NCBI GenBank assembly: GCA_938040325.1
Contig: CALHXW010000197.1
Coordinates: forward strand, 1 to 57,121
From: an uncultured bacterium
GTDB lineage: Bacteria; Myxococcota_A; UBA9042; PHBI01
Direction: 5' to 3'
Length of the DNA stretch: 57,121 nucleotides
The position numbers and the translations under genes are program-made. Below the pieces are notes generated by a model. The model was not told where the DNA came from and ran no database searches. It saw only the letters and a program-made list of their open reading frames with translations. Positions 50,160 through 57,121 of the stretch are shown piece by piece; the first letter of the stretch is position 1; the number at the start of each line of letters is the position of its first letter.

Positions 50160-51226
50160 GAGGACACGCGACAGCATGGCCGCTCCTCAGCGCGGCGACA
50201 GGTTCCCCGCCAACGAGGCGCCGGTTTGTCACGGTGCTCGTGGCTGCGATGTGGTTGGTTGGAGCCGCTCTGACGGGACCACCTGCGCTCGCTGCCAGCG
50301 CCGCCGAAGTCGCCGCTGATGCGGCCCGGCTCGGCAAGCTCGACGTGGTCGACGTGGCCAGCTTAGAGCTGCAGCACCCGACCTGCCTGCTGTGGTCTCC
50401 CAAGACGCGGCAGGCGTTCTGTGTTGCCATCGAGCGGCACCGCGGCCCAGCTAGTGTCCGCTATGTCGGGGTCATCGTCGGCGCGACCGCGCGCTCGGCG
50501 ACCCGCCATGTGCTGGCGACCTTCGATGAAGCCGATGATGAAATGGTCGGTGATGCCGCCGGGGTTGCCGCGATCAACAAGGCACTGTCAGGGGTGAGCT
50601 GGAGTGCCCGCCCTGTGGTCAGTGATAGCTACACGGTCAAAGCGCCTGCGCCATCGAGGCCTGCCCGCATTGAGCTCGCCAAGGGCAGCGTCCGAGCCGA
50701 CGTCGAGGTCTTGGCCGTCGCAGGTGAGCCGGTCGTCGTCGCCGTTGCTGACTGCAGCGACTCTACGTGCAGCGCGCGCGGGACGCTGACGTCCCGCTTC
50801 GTCATGGCGAGCCAGGATCCAGCGGTTGTCGCCTGTCCGACCGGCATGTGGTGCCCGCCCAACCACGCCGTGCTCGCACCGTTCCTGGGTCAGCTCTGTC
50901 GCGGCAACCCCACTGACACCGACGCCGACGCCGTGGCCAAGTGCGCCCAGCGCGGTGAGCTGGTCGCTGATGACCTCGCCGTGCTCTTCAACGCCTATGG
51001 CGCGCTCTACGGCTACACGTTCAAGACGCGCACAGAGTTCAACCGCTACTTCTATGGCCCTCGTGGCACGCCACCGGCCTCGGCCGAGGAAGGCTCGACG
51101 TCGGTAAACAGCTGGTTGCCGCCGTCTTGTCGGAACGCGATCGGCCTTACCAAGCGCTCGGAGCTCACCAAAGCCCAACGTCACTTCCGTGACCGCGTGA
51201 AAGCCACCTGGCGAAAGCACCGCTAG
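50156..51226 (+). CDS. secreted YARHG-like protein (possible immunity partner)
   Basis: The GTG at 50156 overlaps the stop of the CHAP gene, so the two are translationally coupled. The 356-residue protein has a signal peptide (core FVTVLVAAMWLVGAALTGPPALA) and no lipobox. The N-terminal mature part is mixed alpha/beta with several Cys (HPTCLLWSPKTRQAFCVAI, DCSDSTC, VACPTGMWCPPNHAV). The C-terminal end is like the YARHG domain: LFNAYGALYGYTFKTRTEFNRYF and a final SELTKAQRHFRDRVKATW. YARHG proteins are periplasmic or surface-located. In this place a role in neutralising the peptidoglycan-active neighbour is plausible, but it could equally be a cofactor or receptor. Confidence 0.7.
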   Translation: MRGHATAWPLLSAATGSPPTRRRFVTVLVAAMWLVGAALTGPPALAASAAEVAADAARLGKLDVVDVASLELQHPTCLLWSPKTRQAFCVAIERHRGPASVRYVGVIVGATARSATRHVLATFDEADDEMVGDAAGVAAINKALSGVSWSARPVVSDSYTVKAPAPSRPARIELAKGSVRADVEVLAVAGEPVVVAVADCSDSTCSARGTLTSRFVMASQDPAVVACPTGMWCPPNHAVLAPFLGQLCRGNPTDTDADAVAKCAQRGELVADDLAVLFNAYGALYGYTFKTRTEFNRYFYGPRGTPPASAEEGSTSVNSWLPPSCRNAIGLTKRSELTKAQRHFRDRVKATWRKHR

Positions 51227-51480
51227 TTAGCAGCGTGCAGCAGCGTAGCGGTCAAGCCGCAACCCGACTGGCACTCTGACCGCGCGCGGGAAGTCGGCTC
51301 GCGCGTGGTGTGCAGCCCTCAAGTCCTGATTTCGCCGAGGCAGGCGGCCCTGTCGGTGCACGGGCGACCGAACGCGATCGTGGTTCACAAAACGACCTCA
51401 GTGCCGGTTCCGTTGCGGATGACAACTCTGATCGAAGAGTGATACGCTCGTGATCCGTCTACATCTTTTTGAGGGGAACC
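51227..51480. promoter_or_regulatory. intergenic region upstream of the EGF-repeat lipoprotein
   Basis: This 254-base gap contains no gene. Just before the next ATG there is a TTTTTGAGGGGAACC sequence whose GAGGGG is a good ribosome site. Upstream of it, an AT-rich TGATACGCTCG patch near 51440 may be the -10 region. Confidence 0.4.
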
Positions 51481-54400
51481 ATGACTCGTCACACGTGGCC
51501 GTGCCGTGCCTTTGGACTTGCCGTCTTCACAGTCGCTGCGCTGCTCGGAGCCTGCAGCGACGCGCCGACCGAGGCCGTCACCGCGCTTGGCTGCGAGGAC
51601 TCACCATGCCTCAACGGCGCCGCCTGTAACGACACCGACAACGGCTTTGTCTGTGACTGCGCGGCTGGCTTCGAGGGAACAACCTGCGGGGTCAACAGCG
51701 ACGACTGCGCTGCCGGCCCCTGCGCCAACGGCACATGCGTGGACCTGGTCGATGGCTACCTCTGCCAGTGCCCTCCGGGCTTTGACGGACCGACCTGTGG
51801 CACCGAGGTGGCGGCGTGTGCTGATGTCGTCTGCCACAACGGCGGCACATGCGAGGTCCAGCCGGACGGCGTGGCAGACTGCGTCTGTGCGGACGGCTTC
51901 GATGGACCCAGCTGCGCCAACAACATCGACGACTGCGCGGACACGCCATGCGCCAACGGCGCTACCTGCATCGACCAGGTCGCCGGCGTCGTCTGTGTCT
52001 GCGCCGACGGCTTCGAAGGCGACGCCTGTGAGCACAACACCGACGAGTGCGCGGACGCTCCGTGTCACAACGGCGGCGCGTGCACCGACCAGGTTGCCGG
52101 CTTCAGCTGCGCATGTGCCGCGGGCTTCGAGGGGCCGACGTGCGCCATCAACCGCGACGACTGTGACCCAGACCCATGCGCTGGCGGTGGCACCTGCGTG
52201 GACGCGATCGACGGGTTCGTCTGCGTCTGCCCGCCCGGCCTCACCGGCACAACCTGCGAGGGGACGGTCGACCACTGCGCAACCGAGCCGTGCCTCAACG
52301 ACGCGAGCTGCACCAGCGACGCCACCGGCTTCGCCTGTGACTGTCCGGAGGGCTGGTCCGGCGAGCGCTGCGAGGTCAACGTCGATGCCTGCGACCCCAA
52401 CCCGTGCGGCGCAGGCGCCGAGTGCATCGACCAGGTTGTCGGCTTCATCTGTGCCTGCCCCGACGGCTTCGCCGGCGACACCTGCGACGTCGACATCGAC
52501 GACTGCGCCGACGCTCCCTGCCACAACGGTGGCACCTGCACCGACGCGCCTGCTGGCTTTGTCTGCGACTGCCCCGCTGGCTTCAGCGGCGCCACCTGTG
52601 CCGTCAACATTGACGACTGCACGCCCAACCCGTGCGGCGCAGGCGCGACCTGCCTCGACGGGGTCAACAGCACGTTCTGCCAGTGTGCCAACGGGATGAC
52701 CGGGGCACTCTGTGACGTGCCGATCGACGACTGCGCTGCGGCGCCGTGCCAGAACGGTGGGACCTGCACCGACGAGGTGGACGGCTTTAGCTGCACATGC
52801 ACCGCGGGCTGGGAAGGCACCTTCTGCGCCAACAACGTCGACGACTGCGCGACCGACCCGTGCGACCATGGCGGCACCTGCCTCGACCAGGTCAACGCCT
52901 TCGTTTGCGAGTGTCCGGCAGGCTACGCGGGCCCCACCTGCAGCGACAACGTCGACGACTGCGCCGATGCACCGTGCAACAACGGCGGTACCTGCACCGA
53001 CGGCGTCGACAGCTTTACCTGCGAGTGCCCGGCTGGCTTCAGCGGCGACACCTGCGCCGACAACGACGACGACTGCGCCGGCGAGCCCTGCGACAACGGC
53101 GGCACCTGCGTTGATCAGGTCGCTGGCTTCGTGTGCGTGTGCGCCCCCGGGTTCGCCGGTGACACCTGCACCGACGACGTCGACGACTGTGCCGACAACC
53201 CCTGCCTCAACGGCGGCACCTGCGACGATGCGGTCGACGGCTTCAGCTGCACCTGCGCCGACGGCTTCAGCGGGTCGACCTGCGGCGTCAACGACGACGA
53301 CTGCGCCGGGGAGCCGTGCGGCAACGGCGGCACCTGCGTCGACCTCGTCGATGGCTACTTCTGCGACTGCCCACCGGGGTTCGGAGGCGCTACTTGCGGC
53401 GACGATCTCGACGAGTGCGCAGCGAGCCCGTGCCTCAACGGTGGCGTCTGCACGGACGCGGTCGCCGGCTTTAGCTGTGCCTGCGCGACCGGGTTCACCG
53501 GCGACACGTGCGCGGTCAACGTGGATGACTGCGCTGCCGCCCCCTGCCTCAACGGCGGCACCTGCTTTGACCAGGTCGATGCCTTCGTGTGCGTGTGCGC
53601 TGCTGGCTTCAGTGGTCCAACCTGTAGCGACGACGTCGACGACTGCGCGGATGCGCCCTGCCACAACGGCGGTACCTGCACCGACGCAGTCGCTGGCTTT
53701 GTCTGCGACTGCCCAGATGGCTTCAGTGGTGACACGTGCGCGGTCAACGACGACGACTGTGCCGCCGCGCCGTGCGCCAACGGCGGCACCTGCTATGATC
53801 TGGTCGCGGGCTTCAGCTGCGTCTGCCCGTCTGGCTACGCCGGCGCCACATGCGCCGACGACATCGACGACTGCGCCGATGCGCCGTGTCAGAATGGCGG
53901 CACTTGCACCGACGCGGGTCCCAACGCGTTCACGTGCGCCTGCCCGATCGGCTGGGATGGACCTACCTGCGAGCTCGACGTGCCGGACTGCGCGACCGAT
54001 GGCGACTGTGGCGGCGTTGGCGCCTACTGCCACAACGAGACCTGCGAGGTCGACGGCTGCGCGGTCGACCCGGCGAGCTGTACGCGGGCCTCGGTCTGTC
54101 CCGGCGACGCCGTGCTCTGCAACGTCGAACCGATCGATTGGGGCTACCAAGAGCTCGGCTACCTCGGCAGTGCCTTCTACAACACCCGTAGCAACATCAT
54201 CGCGCTTCCGCGCGAGCACCACGAGCCCCACGACCTGTCGATCCGCTTCCAAGCCAAGGTCGCCGGACGCGTGTCGATGGGCTGGGATGTGGGCTTGCAC
54301 CGAGCCCGGTTCTACGAAAACAACGTGACCGACCGAGGCTTTCGCGTCAGCATCATCGATGCGTCCGGCGACACCGTCGACAGCGTCGAGCTCTACCCGA

Positions 54401-57121
54401 TCGAGACGCTGAAGTTCGCCGGTACCATCAACCTAGGCCAGCTGACCGCGGGCGACTACATCATCCGCGCGGAGCTGACGGAGGCCGCGGCTGACGGAAC
54501 CCTCGGCGACACCCTCGAGGTGGTCAACCACCCCCTGAGCAAGCCCGTTGGCGCCGTGGTCCAAGAGCCCTTCCCCGCCGAGGGCGTACCGCTGAAGCTG
54601 ACGGGCCCGATGCCGACCGAGACCACGACGGTCCCGATCTCGACCGGCGTGCCGCTGGCGGAGACCACGACCCAACGCCTCGACACGCTGCGGGTCTTTG
54701 AAGACGGCGTGCCGATCGCCGCCAACATCACCGCTCGGTCACGCTGGACGCCCGATGGCTTTATCCGCTGGGTCGGCGTCGACTTCGAGGCCACCCTCGG
54801 ACCCGGACCCGCCCCCGACTACCGCTTGATGCTGAGCGACCGGCCTGTCCCGTCCACCCCGCTGACCGTCGAGACGGTCGGCGACACCCTGGTGGTCAAC
54901 ACTGGCCCGCTGCGGTTTCACGTGAACACCGCGCACTTCGCGGGGATCTCGTGGGCCGCCCTCGATCTCGATGGCGACGGCGCCTTCACCGCAAGCGAGG
55001 CCATCGTCGACGGCCCTGGCGGCCCCGTGATGACCACGATCGTCGGTGGCAGCTACTCGGCGGCGAACCGACCCGCCGACGAGCAACCGCCCACGCTCGA
55101 TCGCTGGATCTTTGCGACCCAAGAAGCCAGCTTGCTCAGCGAGGTGCGCGTCGAAGAGGTCGGGCCCGCCAAGGCCGTCATCCACGCCAACGGCTGGTAC
55201 TACAACGATGCGGGCGAGCGGCTGCATCGCTACAGCGTCTACCTCACAGCGTGGGCGGGCTCGAGCAGGGTGGAGCTCGACCACCGAACCATTCTCACCC
55301 GCGACGCAGACGCCGATGACCGCATCACCAGCGCCTCGTTCGAGGTCGCCACAACGCAGGCCTTCGACACCTACGCCTTCGGGGTCGAAGGCACCGATGT
55401 GGCCAGCGGCTCAGTGCCGACCGGGGGCGCGGACGTCTTCGCGCACCAGTACCGAAGCGACGCGTTCCGGATCGTGTCCGGCGGCGCCGACGCGCACCAA
55501 GGCGAGCGCCTCAAGGGCTGGATGCGCGGCACCTTCGGTCAGGCGTCGGTCACGGCGTTTCTCCACGATGTCTACCAGCTCTACCCCAAGGAGATGGAGC
55601 TGCGGTCCAAGGCCGACGGCACCGGGACGCTGGCGCTCCACTTCTGGCCACGTCACGGTATGGACGTCTTTGACGAGCAGGAGCTGTTGACTCGCAAGAA
55701 CGTCTTCAAAGGCCTCTTCGCCCACCACGGCCAGGCGCTGACGATGAAGACGCCCCAGTCGGTGATCGACCGGCTGTGGGCGCTGGCTGAGAGCGACACA
55801 GACCCCGAGGACCCAAGCCAGCCCAACAGGGACCAGTGGTGGCAGCCACCCGGCAACGGCGAGGACGCCGACCAGATCGAAAAGGCCGAGACGAAGTTCG
55901 GCAAGGGCACCGCGTTCACCAACGAGGTTGTCCTGCACTTCGGGCCTCGAGAGGAACCGCTGTCGCCAGCCGCCATCGACGCCGCGCGCGACAGGGTCCA
56001 CGCCCATCCCGAGCCTGGCTACGCCATGTCGACCCAGGTCATGCCCTTCATGGATGCCCGCGACCCCGCGACCTACCCGCGCGCCGAGGAAGCGATTGGC
56101 GGTATCCGCGATGCTCACCTGCGCCTGCAGGTCGAGCCTGCCGACCTCCACGGCATGTGGGTCTATGGCGGCACCCACAACGGCTTCGACTACGAGCGCG
56201 AGACGCCCAATCTCCACCGGGTCTGGCAGCACTCGCACTACAGCGCCATTGGCACGGCCTGGGCGATGTACCTGCGTGGTGGCTTGCACCACGACCTCAC
56301 GTGGGCCACGGCGATGACGCGGCACCTGATGGACGTCGGCCGCATCAACTTCGACACGACGCTGCGCGAGACGAGCGGCTTTGCCGGCAACGTCCGCCAC
56401 GCCAAGGGCACGATCCCGTGGACGGAGGGCGCAGCGCTGGGCTCCCACTGGTCGGATAGCTCTGGCTTTCTGCTGCGCTACTACCTCACGGGCGACTACC
56501 AGTCGCGTGACATGGCGGCCGGCTGGATCGAGTCGGTCAGACGCCAGCACCTCTTCGGCGACACCGAGTACACCGCGAGCAACGGCCTCCAGCCCTTCGA
56601 TCTTGAGCCCACCTGCGACGGCGAGTACCGCAAGCTCCTCGATGCCAACGGTGACCCGTGCAGCGTGGAAGGCGTCGATGGCTGCACGCTGGTCGACCGC
56701 ACGCCGACCTACATGCGCAATCGGCTGACCGGCGTCTCAGAGATGCTGGAGCAGTACTACTTCAGCCACGACCCCAACCTCGCCAAGCTGGTGGGTCACG
56801 CCGGGCACTTCTACGCCAACACGAAGTACGAGTGCAGCTTGGGCTGGACCTCGCATCCGGTGTTCCAGATCCACGCGTGGCCGCGGATTCTCCACTTCTA
56901 TCGCGACCCGCGCATCGGCGCCCGGCTGGGCGAGTACCTCGAGTCCATCGGCCACTACAACGGCTTCCGCGGCTCGGGCAAGGCGGCTGCTGTGGCGGCA
57001 CACTACTTCTTCACCGGCGACACCCGGCACTTGGTCAACGCCGGACGCGACAGCTACTTCGACGCGATCTTGGGGACCATCACCGACCCGACGCATCCGT
57101 ACTATCAGTTCAACAACGGCG
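51481..57121 (+). CDS. giant lipoprotein: 21 EGF-like repeats plus exo-rhamnogalacturonan-lyase-like region (partial)
   Basis: The ATG at 51481 (GAGGGG site) opens a frame that reaches the window end without a stop: 1880 residues and incomplete. A lipoprotein signal (lipobox LGAC, residue 25) leads into 21 tandem EGF-like repeats (about 37-830) of about 38 residues, most starting D(D/V)DDCA..PC.NGGTC and ending GF.G.TC, the calcium-binding (cbEGF) type. A last Cys-rich link (DGDCGGVGAYCHNETC) and a beta domain (about 880-1030, EHHEPHDLSIRFQAKVAG) precede a RIFT-barrel-like start (GVPLKLTGPMPTETTTVPIS; TPDGFIRWVGVDFEAT) and a large catalytic-looking region with an alpha/alpha-toroid pattern (GGTHNGFDYERETPNLHRVW; HSHYSAIGTAWAMYLRGG). 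This resembles the three-domain PcRGLX/PL26 exo-rhamnogalacturonan lyases. Fusion of many EGF repeats with such an enzyme is unusual in bacteria. EGF identity is secure, lyase identity moderate. Confidence 0.87.
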   Translation, partial: MTRHTWPCRAFGLAVFTVAALLGACSDAPTEAVTALGCEDSPCLNGAACNDTDNGFVCDCAAGFEGTTCGVNSDDCAAGPCANGTCVDLVDGYLCQCPPGFDGPTCGTEVAACADVVCHNGGTCEVQPDGVADCVCADGFDGPSCANNIDDCADTPCANGATCIDQVAGVVCVCADGFEGDACEHNTDECADAPCHNGGACTDQVAGFSCACAAGFEGPTCAINRDDCDPDPCAGGGTCVDAIDGFVCVCPPGLTGTTCEGTVDHCATEPCLNDASCTSDATGFACDCPEGWSGERCEVNVDACDPNPCGAGAECIDQVVGFICACPDGFAGDTCDVDIDDCADAPCHNGGTCTDAPAGFVCDCPAGFSGATCAVNIDDCTPNPCGAGATCLDGVNSTFCQCANGMTGALCDVPIDDCAAAPCQNGGTCTDEVDGFSCTCTAGWEGTFCANNVDDCATDPCDHGGTCLDQVNAFVCECPAGYAGPTCSDNVDDCADAPCNNGGTCTDGVDSFTCECPAGFSGDTCADNDDDCAGEPCDNGGTCVDQVAGFVCVCAPGFAGDTCTDDVDDCADNPCLNGGTCDDAVDGFSCTCADGFSGSTCGVNDDDCAGEPCGNGGTCVDLVDGYFCDCPPGFGGATCGDDLDECAASPCLNGGVCTDAVAGFSCACATGFTGDTCAVNVDDCAAAPCLNGGTCFDQVDAFVCVCAAGFSGPTCSDDVDDCADAPCHNGGTCTDAVAGFVCDCPDGFSGDTCAVNDDDCAAAPCANGGTCYDLVAGFSCVCPSGYAGATCADDIDDCADAPCQNGGTCTDAGPNAFTCACPIGWDGPTCELDVPDCATDGDCGGVGAYCHNETCEVDGCAVDPASCTRASVCPGDAVLCNVEPIDWGYQELGYLGSAFYNTRSNIIALPREHHEPHDLSIRFQAKVAGRVSMGWDVGLHRARFYENNVTDRGFRVSIIDASGDTVDSVELYPIETLKFAGTINLGQLTAGDYIIRAELTEAAADGTLGDTLEVVNHPLSKPVGAVVQEPFPAEGVPLKLTGPMPTETTTVPISTGVPLAETTTQRLDTLRVFEDGVPIAANITARSRWTPDGFIRWVGVDFEATLGPGPAPDYRLMLSDRPVPSTPLTVETVGDTLVVNTGPLRFHVNTAHFAGISWAALDLDGDGAFTASEAIVDGPGGPVMTTIVGGSYSAANRPADEQPPTLDRWIFATQEASLLSEVRVEEVGPAKAVIHANGWYYNDAGERLHRYSVYLTAWAGSSRVELDHRTILTRDADADDRITSASFEVATTQAFDTYAFGVEGTDVASGSVPTGGADVFAHQYRSDAFRIVSGGADAHQGERLKGWMRGTFGQASVTAFLHDVYQLYPKEMELRSKADGTGTLALHFWPRHGMDVFDEQELLTRKNVFKGLFAHHGQALTMKTPQSVIDRLWALAESDTDPEDPSQPNRDQWWQPPGNGEDADQIEKAETKFGKGTAFTNEVVLHFGPREEPLSPAAIDAARDRVHAHPEPGYAMSTQVMPFMDARDPATYPRAEEAIGGIRDAHLRLQVEPADLHGMWVYGGTHNGFDYERETPNLHRVWQHSHYSAIGTAWAMYLRGGLHHDLTWATAMTRHLMDVGRINFDTTLRETSGFAGNVRHAKGTIPWTEGAALGSHWSDSSGFLLRYYLTGDYQSRDMAAGWIESVRRQHLFGDTEYTASNGLQPFDLEPTCDGEYRKLLDANGDPCSVEGVDGCTLVDRTPTYMRNRLTGVSEMLEQYYFSHDPNLAKLVGHAGHFYANTKYECSLGWTSHPVFQIHAWPRILHFYRDPRIGARLGEYLESIGHYNGFRGSGKAAAVAAHYFFTGDTRHLVNAGRDSYFDAILGTITDPTHPYYQFNNG
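51592..53973 (+). repeat. array of 21 EGF-like coding repeats
   Basis: The coding DNA repeats every 114 bases or so, with GACGACTGCGCC...CCGTGC and AACGGCGGCACCTGC as the most constant parts. Each unit encodes one six-Cys EGF-like domain. Conservation of third positions is moderate, so the array is not freshly duplicated throughout. Confidence 0.9.

Noticed and set aside
51601..54300. Long minus-strand open frame (899 codons) across the EGF array
   Set aside because: It is the mirror of a highly regular GC-rich coding repeat; composition (Val, Ala, Gly, Asp only) and absence of a ribosome site mark it as a shadow.
1..57121. tRNA, rRNA, CRISPR array, intact insertion sequence
   Set aside because: None of the characteristic conserved sequences, regularly spaced repeats or transposase motifs was seen on either strand.

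Overview
The window is high-GC DNA with long, tightly packed genes on both strands. Gene content points to a Gram-negative, probably aerobic, predatory or saprophytic member of the Myxococcota (former Deltaproteobacteria). The signs are a very high density of secreted lipoproteins with Asp/Thr/Ala-rich linkers, FG-GAP/ASPIC, SBBP-type, TSP3/TIG and EGF-repeat surface proteins, giant HEAT-repeat proteins, and WYL, TipA-like and LysR regulators. No rRNA, tRNA, CRISPR array or intact mobile element was recognised. The lineage is an inference from gene style, not from a marker gene.

Layout. 0-3.7 kb: a lipoprotein of the agmatine/peptidylarginine deiminase family, a lipoprotein with two Kazal-like domains, then a two-gene operon whose first gene is a peroxiredoxin-like protein interrupted by an in-frame UGA exactly where the first Cys of its CxxC motif should be, almost certainly a selenoprotein, followed by a DUF924 gene. 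3.7-7.8 kb: a gene-poor stretch with an HNH nuclease remnant and palindromes, two unknown lipoproteins, and a second gene-poor stretch. 7.8-14.7 kb: TspO, a large molybdopterin oxidoreductase, and a likely operon of a small membrane protein, RidA and an arsenite-oxidase-like Rieske/molybdopterin pair (AioB/AioA family). 14.8-19.1 kb: a von Willebrand A lipoprotein, then a LysR regulator divergent from a luciferase-like monooxygenase and a short-chain dehydrogenase. 19.1-26.2 kb: a short tandem-repeat spacer, a GAF histidine kinase with its response regulator, and a compact minus-strand cluster of four uncharacterised genes ending in a large helical protein built of four modules.

26.3-38.8 kb: a polytopic GT39-like glycosyltransferase, several lipoproteins and a 1581-residue HEAT-repeat protein. 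38.8-48.2 kb: a dihydrouridine synthase, a WYL regulator beside a glyoxalase-fold gene, two tandem paralogous beta-propeller lipoproteins, an FG-GAP/ASPIC lipoprotein and a TipA-like MerR regulator with a clear palindromic operator. 48.3-57.1 kb: a peptidoglycan-binding plus CHAP-like protein overlapping a signal-peptide-bearing YARHG-like protein (possible effector/immunity pair), then a giant lipoprotein with 21 EGF-like repeats fused to what looks like a PL26-type (exo-rhamnogalacturonan lyase-like) catalytic region that runs off the window.

The strongest single discovery is the selenoprotein at 2517-3053, which any standard annotation would truncate or split. The best candidates for unknown biology are the EGF/lyase fusion, the four-gene minus-strand cluster at 21.2-26.2 kb, the AioA-like enzyme with apparently altered substrate residues, and the CHAP/YARHG pair. 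All family names come from reading motifs; no database search was run.
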